From Bacteroidia bacterium (GTDB taxonomy: Bacteria > Bacteroidota > Bacteroidia > AKYH767-A > OLB10), in NCBI GenBank assembly GCA_025450095.1, contig JANWID010000180.1:1-5389 (forward strand): a stretch of 5,389 bases of DNA. Direction: 5' to 3'. This document shows, one piece after another, positions 1 to 5,389 of this stretch. The notes under the pieces were generated by a model. It was not told the DNA's origin. It was given only the letters and a program-made list of their open reading frames with translations, and made no database searches. A program made the position numbers and the translations under genes. How positions within the stretch are numbered: the first letter of the stretch is position 1; every line of letters begins with the position of its first letter.

Positions 1-539
1 ACCAACGCCTGGTTTTGCAGGGCGTGACCAATATCCTGGGCTGCATGATAATTCATCAAGCGCTGATAGGGTGATCCGATGTAATCAAACTCATGAGAAG
101 CGGAATTCGACACTCCGAAAATTTCGAGTTTGTATTCTTCAGGAATATTTTTTTCCAGGTCCCTGTTGAACCAACCAATAAAATACTTCAGGAAACTTCT
201 GTAAAATGAAGACGGCACAATTTTAGAAATCTGGTCACTGAAGGCTTCTTCCTGTTCATGTATCAGTTCTTTTGCGAGCAATCCGTTTATCACACCTCTT
301 TCAAACGGCTCACCTTCCACGTACATTTCCCACAATCCGCTGGAGCTTTTACGAATCCAGTTATGGCCAATGGTGTATGCATTTGCGCCGATCTGTTGTC
401 TTTTTAACGAAAGGCTTGATGTATTATTTGGAACAGGTGGTGTAACCCGTGCCACTGCGTACAGGTACAGGAACATTCCCCCGGTGAGTAAAACAAGGAA
501 TGCTATGATGTAGGCAAATATCCTGAACAACTTACGCAT
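1..539 (-). CDS. C45 family autoproteolytic acyltransferase/hydrolase (acyl-CoA:6-aminopenicillanate acyltransferase-like), C-terminus outside window
   Basis: The frame opens with ATG at 539-537 and stays open to the left edge, giving 179 codons plus two bases. Residues 1-6 are basic (MRKLFR), followed by a hydrophobic stretch at about 7-28, which fits a signal anchor or uncleaved signal peptide and points to periplasmic or membrane-bound action. Residues 70-97 (WEMYVEGEPFERG core at 70-82, then NGLLAKEL and HEQE) match, from memory, the N-terminal region of C45-type proteins. So does the HAAQDIGHALQN segment at 165-176. In this Ntn-hydrolase family the precursor cleaves itself before a cysteine, which becomes the N-terminal nucleophile. 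From family knowledge that cysteine should lie just beyond residue 179, so the catalytic residue is not visible here. Characterised members act on amide or acyl bonds; the substrate here is unknown. The family call rests on motif recognition without a search. The alternative is another secreted acyltransferase or phospholipase-B-like Ntn hydrolase. Confidence 0.8.
   Translation of the reverse strand, partial: MRKLFRIFAYIIAFLVLLTGGMFLYLYAVARVTPPVPNNTSSLSLKRQQIGANAYTIGHNWIRKSSSGLWEMYVEGEPFERGVINGLLAKELIHEQEEAFSDQISKIVPSSFYRSFLKYFIGWFNRDLEKNIPEEYKLEIFGVSNSASHEFDYIGSPYQRLMNYHAAQDIGHALQNQAL
532..539 (-). other. Eight-base overlap between oxidoreductase stop and C45 protein start
   Basis: On the minus strand the bases ATGCGTAA hold both the ATG of the C45-family gene (539-537) and the TAA of the oxidoreductase (534-532), in different frames. 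No clear Shine-Dalgarno sequence precedes the ATG. The arrangement suggests translational coupling within one operon. The hydrophobic N-terminus that begins directly at this ATG supports the start; the next in-frame ATG (residue 22) would cut into the membrane segment. Confidence 0.8.
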
Positions 540-2052
540 CCTGTGCCTGGTCGATTTTCTTAATTAATTCCGACATGCCCAATAAAACGGAGCATGTAAC
601 TACTGAACTGATTGAAACACCTAATATCCCATGCAGGTTGATATTTTGACCAGTCAGTAACAGGTTTTCAATTTTGGTTCTTGGTGAAATAAAAGTTTTT
701 AACGGATCCTTATAATCTTTTGCGATTCCATAAATGGATCCGTCATCAGTACCCATATAATCACGGAAAGTGAGTGGAGTGGAGGTGTAATAATTTTTTA
801 TGGCACTCCGGAGTCCCGGGAATTTTTTTTCAGCGGCATCCAGCAATTTTTCCGCTTTTCGTTTTTTGAACTCGTCATAACTTTCACCTCTTGGTGCAGG
901 GCGCCCAACAGTATTGTGTACTCCTGACCATTGCTCAACTTCACTATAATGCATATATGCCATGAGCGTTATACCCTCAGCATATTCTTTTCCTGGTCCT
1001 ATAGCTGAAAAAAACAGGGCATAAGCTTTTGGCCAGTTGCTTTCATTATAATTCATTGCTTCCCAGACATCTTCATCTATGAAACAATAATAATTTGTTT
1101 TCTCATATTTAAGTGCATCTGGTTTTAATGTAATATTCAGCATGGATGCCGAAGCTGAATTTTCAAGACTTCCTATGCGATGACGATAAGCATGCTTTAT
1201 GATGTGAGATTCAGTTATCTGTAAGGTTTTTGCCGGATGGATATTTGAAATAAAATAATCGGCATGAAACCGGGTTCCATTTTTTGCTTCCGCATATGCA
1301 ACTTTTCCATTTTCAACTCCCAGTTTGAGAATCTCCGTCCTGTTTATTACCGAGCCTCCGTTTTTCAGTATTTTCCTGCAAAGCTGTTTAGCTATTTGCG
1401 AGCCGCCGGTTACAAAACGATACGAACTTTCAATATAACTGTTGAGCACAAGTGCATGAACATAAAATGGTGTCTTATCGGCAATGCCGGCATAAAGCAG
1501 ATTATTTCCACCCAGTACATGTCTCAAACGTTGATTGGAAGTGAGGGAATCGATAAATTGCTTTACATCAAAAGTGAGGAATTCCGATTTATCGAGGTAA
1601 TCACCTTCACGCAGGTTGTATAAGGGAAAACGGGAACATATCATCCGGATGGTGTCACAATACTTCAGGATGGCTTCCTCTTCACCGGGAAAATCCTTTG
1701 TAAGCCCTTCGATGAACTTATCATACCCTTGCGCAAATGAATATTCACGGCCATCGCTTTCAAAGGCAATCTTGTCAAAAGCATTTTCATCGAGCTTCTC
1801 CATTTTGAGAAGATCGATTATTCCAAGAAACTTAAAAATTTTGTAAAGGTTCTGACCTTTATCAAGGCCGCCAACATAATGCACTCCGGAATCAAAAATA
1901 TGACGATCGCGCACAAATGTCTGGAGATTACCACCAATCTGGCGATTCATTTCCAGCACGGTTACTTTATATCCTTCCTGGGCTAAAATGGCGCCGCAAA
2001 CCAGTCCTCCGATTCCACTCCCAATAATAACTACTGACTTTGCCTGCTCCAC
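532..2052 (-). CDS. NAD(P)/FAD-dependent oxidoreductase, phytoene desaturase / carotenoid isomerase / retinol saturase-like
   Basis: A complete 506-residue flavoprotein, about the usual length for CrtI-like enzymes. The N-terminal dinucleotide-binding fold is plain: VVIIGSGIGGL at 7-17 (GxGxxG at 11-16), an acidic Glu34 at the end of strand 2 for the ribose, and IGG at 39-41. The motif FDSGVHYVGG (53-62) resembles the CrtISO/RetSat branch. The C-terminal FAD-binding signature lies at about 464-482 (LLLTGQNINLHGILGV core). The start is GTG at 2052-2050. The frame has a stop at 2067-2065 with no ATG before the GTG, and the next in-frame ATG is residue 35, past the glycine loop, so GTG is the only start that keeps the cofactor site. 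Members of this superfamily desaturate, saturate or isomerise conjugated polyenes. In this operon I infer action on an aryl-polyene chain or a related lipid, but the reaction cannot be read from the sequence. It is probably translationally coupled to both neighbours. Confidence 0.95.
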   Translation of the reverse strand: MEQAKSVVIIGSGIGGLVCGAILAQEGYKVTVLEMNRQIGGNLQTFVRDRHIFDSGVHYVGGLDKGQNLYKIFKFLGIIDLLKMEKLDENAFDKIAFESDGREYSFAQGYDKFIEGLTKDFPGEEEAILKYCDTIRMICSRFPLYNLREGDYLDKSEFLTFDVKQFIDSLTSNQRLRHVLGGNNLLYAGIADKTPFYVHALVLNSYIESSYRFVTGGSQIAKQLCRKILKNGGSVINRTEILKLGVENGKVAYAEAKNGTRFHADYFISNIHPAKTLQITESHIIKHAYRHRIGSLENSASASMLNITLKPDALKYEKTNYYCFIDEDVWEAMNYNESNWPKAYALFFSAIGPGKEYAEGITLMAYMHYSEVEQWSGVHNTVGRPAPRGESYDEFKKRKAEKLLDAAEKKFPGLRSAIKNYYTSTPLTFRDYMGTDDGSIYGIAKDYKDPLKTFISPRTKIENLLLTGQNINLHGILGVSISSVVTCSVLLGMSELIKKIDQAQDA

Positions 2053-2054
2053 TA
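2050..2054 (-). other. Overlapping stop/start junction (TAGTG), transporter-fusion stop to oxidoreductase GTG start
   Basis: On the minus strand the bases read TAGTG: the TAG ends the transporter fusion and its last G is the first base of the oxidoreductase's GTG start. I see no Shine-Dalgarno-like sequence just upstream, so start selection probably depends on ribosomes finishing the upstream gene (inference). The overlap also shows that the two genes share a transcript. Confidence 0.85.
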
Positions 2055-5000
2055 TCCGTGCTTTTTAAGTACAAAAATAATATTTGAAGTCAACTTTGAG
2101 GTATCGGTAACAGAGATGGAAAGATTGTGTCGATGTGCCACATTTTCAATAAGTTGAGAAGAGATATAGGTCAGTCCGTGTTTACCGGTTTTATTGAATC
2201 CCAATATCCGGGTGGAAAATAATTCAGATATGCGGGTTCCCACATGACGTTTTTCATATTCCCTGACCCCATCCCTGATAACAATCATTCCATCATCATT
2301 GATACGATTGATGCACTTTTCAAGTAACAATACCTGGTCCGACTCTGGAAGATAATGTAATACATCACTCAATATTATTGCGTCCTGGTTTGGAAAATCG
2401 TAGCCAAGTGCATCTGCATAAATAAAATCAAGTGTTGGTTTCCTGCTGTATCCATTTTGAGCAATACTTATTTTATCTTCATCATAATCGATCCCAAAAA
2501 TATTCCGGGCCGATGAGGTATAGTGTAACATGTATGCTAAAAATCCATACCCACAACCAATGTCGAGTATATTTCCCTTACGGGGAAGCAAATCGTTGAA
2601 AAAATTATAATTATTTTCAAGTTTCAATTTCACTTTCATGTACCATTCCAATACAGGTCCCTTGTAAATAAAATTACTGATGAGGCGTGTTTTATAAAAT
2701 TGAGGCGAACCGTATTTTTCATCCAGTTGCTTTAATTCTTCGGTAAAATAACGTCGCAAATTTTTGGATCGCTCCTGGTAGGTTACTCCAAACCTGGTAT
2801 CGTTGGGTACAATTCGTGGCAGGATATTTATGGTCACCCTTCCATCCTTAAGGTAAAAAAATCCTTTTGCCATTGTTTGAGATACACCATGTATTACGAT
2901 CGGAAGTATATCGATCTTGAGATTTTCAGCCAGGAAAAACGCTCCTTTGTGAAATCTCCCGATTGTTCCATCAATTGATCGTGTGCCTTCCGGAAAAACA
3001 ACAATGGAATAACCTTCCTTAACTTTATCCGACAATTGAGGTAACGAGTTTTCTGCTCCATCAGCAACCGGGTAATATTCCGCCAGCCTGACAGCTAATC
3101 CGAATACCGGTGAATTCCACACCCATTTATTTGTGAGCAGTATCAGCTTCGGATGCATCATCACCAATAATAATATATCGAGGAATGAAGAATGGTTCAC
3201 GATAATAACAGCCGGTTTGTTAAACTTTTCTCCGGTTTCGTTGATGGTCCGTTTCCTTACATTGCTCATGATATTAATCATGGAGCCGGCAAATTTGCTG
3301 AGGATAACATGATATATGTATTTCCTTCGGGATGAATTGCCAGGGATTAGTTTGATGAGTACAATGCCAATTGCAGAAATTAACAGGGAACCGAATATGA
3401 AATAACTGAAAGCGAAAATGGATTTCAGGATGTTGAAGAAAGTGTAAGGCTCATGTTTTTGTGAAGTGGGGTTTGTAATCAAAAAACGGAACAACACAGG
3501 TTGCAGAGTTTGAGAAATAATCCAGACACTCAAAATTCCAATTATCGAAACTAAAGCAATTGAACTCAATGCCGGGTGTTTCGCCAGTATTAATACGCCC
3601 ATTCCAATGATGGTGGTTATTGCGGAAAGCGCAATGGAAACTTTCAGGGATTTAATAATTTTAATTTTTCTTGAATATTCCTGCTGAAGCCCATCGGTAG
3701 TGAAAATACAGAAGTCGTCACCCAAAGCGAAAATGAACGTTGATAAAACAATGTTAACGATATTGAATTTAATGTCTGCCAGTGCCATTATCCCCAATAT
3801 CCAGATCCAGGATACAAGCATTGGAATAAAAGTGATAAGGGCGAGTTCAATACGCCCATAAATTAATAACAGTGCGGTAAATACCAGTAAAGAAGTCCAG
3901 ATTGTAATGAAATTGAAATCTTCATTCACAATAGCCAGGAGCCTGTCGGTGATAAATTTTCTATCGAATGCACTAGTTGCCTCAAATTTTTCAAGAGCCT
4001 TATAAACCTGGTCATTTTTGCCCGGGTCTGTTTTGATCATTCCAATGAGTGATACTTTTTCATTCGACTCTTCAATAAAATTATTCACCAGGACCTTTCT
4101 CAATGTTGTTTCTTCTGCAGGAGGCAGTTGGTTATAGTCTTTCGATGTTTGATCTAAGAAGGGTTGAAAGGCGGTTTCCTTAAAGTTGAATTTTATTCCT
4201 GCATTTGCCAGGTTATTATAAACGATGTTCCTTTTGTTGTCATTCCAATAGCGGTTCCATCTTTCGATTCTTCGCTGCTGTTCGCCGGCTGACGGTAAAA
4301 CTGATGATACACTGGTGTAGGAAATTATCGCACCGTTGTGTTTAAGTTCCTGTAAAACAGGTGTTATTTTTTCATTTTCCAAAAGTGCCGACTGAAGGTC
4401 TCTGCCACTGGTAAAAACAAAAATTGATTTTTGATGAAAGGAAGTAATCCGGTTCATTTTTTCTTCAGCTGCCTTAACTTCCGACGACATATAATTGATT
4501 TTATACATGTCGGATTCAAACTCCACATCTTTTGCAAAATATAAAAACACAGGTGTGAGCAGTATTATGAAAATTACAAGGTATTTAGAGGAAGGCAACC
4601 GATCTGCAAAGCCAGAAAGGAATGTAGCTGTAGCAGAAGGACCAGCAATGTTTCGTGTAGAAACAAAATGGGGCAGAAAAATTAATGATGCAAGGGCAGC
4701 TCCTGCCAGACTTAAGGCTGCGAATAATCCCAGGTCCTGTAAAACTGGTGCATTCACAAATCGGAGACATAAAAATCCGCCTATGGTGGTGAGACTACCC
4801 ACAGTCATGGGAAATGCCAGTTCCCGTATTGTCGCAGCAATGTCGGGATGATAGCGATGATGTGTCAAAAAATGCATCGAATAATTTACAGCAATACCCA
4901 GGACCAGTGAACCTGCACCAACGGCAATTACTGAAATATATCCCTGTATAAAGTAAACTGTAGTGAGTGCAAACAACCCCCCAAATATTACGGGTGTAAT

Positions 5001-5389
5001 GATTAACAGGGGTGCTTTCGCATTCCTGAAAAACACCATCACAATTATTAAAAGTAAAATTACTGTAATGCTTACCGTGAGTTTAGAGTCGGCACGTATT
5101 TGTTTTGCATTACCAGCTGCAACTACAGGTGCTCCAAAATAAATGACTTCAGAATTCGAACTAGTTGCAGAACGCTCTGCTATGAGTGTATCAATGCCGG
5201 CAAAAAAATCAGAATTTATGTTCGTTTCTGAGGAAGGGTTGGCCGGATTTATGACAATTAAAAGATTGCGATGATTTTTTGTGAGGTAATGACCATCATA
5301 TAACTCGATTTGTTCATCAAGCTGGAAATTATTTAATTTTTTATATCCAATAAAATTTAATCCAAGCGGGTCTTTCAGGATAAATTTCT
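2052..5389 (-). CDS. Trifunctional MMPL-family transporter / lysophospholipid acyltransferase / class I SAM-dependent methyltransferase (N-terminus outside window)
   Basis: A single open frame runs from the right edge to the TAG at 2054-2052, giving 1111 visible residues (residue 1 = codon 5387-5385). Residues 1-101 look like the end of the first periplasmic loop. Hydrophobic segments near 103-120, 125-147, 150-172, 190-212 and 217-241 fit RND TM2-6, 269-285 fits TM7, 286-490 is a second periplasmic loop, and 491-633 holds TM8-12. The second-half relay motif keeps Asp (GDDF, 556-559), but the first-half equivalent reads AVNY (166-169), with Asn for Asp. After a hydrophobic linker (650-681) comes a PlsC-type acyltransferase with NHSSFLD (731-737; catalytic His732 and Asp737) and EGTRS (800-804). 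Residues about 910-1111 form a Rossmann methyltransferase with LDIGCGYG (941-948), acidic Asp967 and LSDVLHYLPE (1006-1015). Inferred role: modification and export of an aryl-polyene/flexirubin-type lipid at the inner membrane. Domain assignments are firm; the substrate is not known. The GTG at 5042 is internal: it lies within TM2 and the frame is open for 115 codons upstream of it. Confidence 0.93.
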   Translation of the reverse strand, partial: KFILKDPLGLNFIGYKKLNNFQLDEQIELYDGHYLTKNHRNLLIVINPANPSSETNINSDFFAGIDTLIAERSATSSNSEVIYFGAPVVAAGNAKQIRADSKLTVSITVILLLIIVMVFFRNAKAPLLIITPVIFGGLFALTTVYFIQGYISVIAVGAGSLVLGIAVNYSMHFLTHHRYHPDIAATIRELAFPMTVGSLTTIGGFLCLRFVNAPVLQDLGLFAALSLAGAALASLIFLPHFVSTRNIAGPSATATFLSGFADRLPSSKYLVIFIILLTPVFLYFAKDVEFESDMYKINYMSSEVKAAEEKMNRITSFHQKSIFVFTSGRDLQSALLENEKITPVLQELKHNGAIISYTSVSSVLPSAGEQQRRIERWNRYWNDNKRNIVYNNLANAGIKFNFKETAFQPFLDQTSKDYNQLPPAEETTLRKVLVNNFIEESNEKVSLIGMIKTDPGKNDQVYKALEKFEATSAFDRKFITDRLLAIVNEDFNFITIWTSLLVFTALLLIYGRIELALITFIPMLVSWIWILGIMALADIKFNIVNIVLSTFIFALGDDFCIFTTDGLQQEYSRKIKIIKSLKVSIALSAITTIIGMGVLILAKHPALSSIALVSIIGILSVWIISQTLQPVLFRFLITNPTSQKHEPYTFFNILKSIFAFSYFIFGSLLISAIGIVLIKLIPGNSSRRKYIYHVILSKFAGSMINIMSNVRKRTINETGEKFNKPAVIIVNHSSFLDILLLVMMHPKLILLTNKWVWNSPVFGLAVRLAEYYPVADGAENSLPQLSDKVKEGYSIVVFPEGTRSIDGTIGRFHKGAFFLAENLKIDILPIVIHGVSQTMAKGFFYLKDGRVTINILPRIVPNDTRFGVTYQERSKNLRRYFTEELKQLDEKYGSPQFYKTRLISNFIYKGPVLEWYMKVKLKLENNYNFFNDLLPRKGNILDIGCGYGFLAYMLHYTSSARNIFGIDYDEDKISIAQNGYSRKPTLDFIYADALGYDFPNQDAIILSDVLHYLPESDQVLLLEKCINRINDDGMIVIRDGVREYEKRHVGTRISELFSTRILGFNKTGKHGLTYISSQLIENVAHRHNLSISVTDTSKLTSNIIFVLKKHG

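Noticed and set aside
1264..1846. Plus-strand open frames (1264-1623 and 1616-1846)
   Set aside because: They lie antisense within the well-supported flavoprotein gene, show no recognisable motif, and have the unstructured composition expected of a reverse-strand shadow.
2640..2740. Possible split between separate acyltransferase and methyltransferase genes
   Set aside because: The frame is continuous through the linker, and I see no stop, frameshift or intergenic gap; the internal Met near 2640 is 3' of the linker's conserved-looking residues.
4495..4851. Plus-strand open frame 4495-4851 and a minus-strand frame 4585-4770
   Set aside because: Both overlap the MMPL membrane domain in other frames; the translations have no domain signal and no start context.
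5037..5042. GTG at 5042 or ATG at 5039 as the true start of the large gene
   Set aside because: Either would begin in the middle of a transmembrane helix, and the same frame is open and protein-like to the window edge.
1..5389. Promoters, terminators, tRNA/rRNA, CRISPR repeats, insertion sequences or attachment sites
   Set aside because: Coding sequence covers the whole window with overlapping junctions. I found no intergenic space, no convincing inverted repeat followed by a T-run, and no repeated units.

Overview
The window is a solid block of minus-strand coding sequence, most likely from a member of the Bacteroidota. That placement rests on the moderate-to-low G+C by eye (roughly 40%), the lack of clear Shine-Dalgarno sequences, and a gene trio I associate with flexirubin / aryl-polyene pigment clusters of that phylum. 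It holds no RNA gene, mobile element, repeat array or intergenic gap. It is the interior of a single operon read right to left, with both outer genes cut by the window edges.

Layout in order of transcription: (1) 5389 down to 2052 is a very large gene that enters from outside the window. It encodes an RND/MMPL-type exporter fused in one chain to a PlsC-type lysophospholipid acyltransferase and a class I SAM-dependent methyltransferase. At least 1111 residues are visible and its N-terminus is missing. (2) 2052 down to 532 is a complete 506-residue FAD-dependent oxidoreductase of the CrtI / carotenoid-isomerase / retinol-saturase superfamily. It starts at a GTG that overlaps the stop codon of gene 1 by one base. 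(3) 539 down to 1 is the first 179 residues of a membrane-anchored or secreted protein of the C45 (acyl-CoA:6-aminopenicillanate acyltransferase-like, Ntn-hydrolase) family. Its ATG overlaps the stop of gene 2 by eight bases. The window ends close to where the family's catalytic cysteine is expected.

Working model (inference): the three proteins act late in making, modifying and exporting an aryl-polyene/flexirubin-type lipid. The oxidoreductase would act on a polyene or other unsaturated chain. The acyltransferase and methyltransferase domains would attach and methylate parts of the molecule at the inner membrane, the MMPL part would move the product outward, and the C45 protein would act on an amide or ester on the periplasmic side. 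The ketosynthases, carrier proteins and aromatic-starter gene that would prove this are not in the window.

Points worth a second look are the three-domain fusion and its membrane topology, an Asn in place of the usual Asp in the first-half proton-relay motif of the transporter, and the tight overlapping gene junctions. I do not see a wholly undescribed system here; the individual families are known, and the open question is what they do together.
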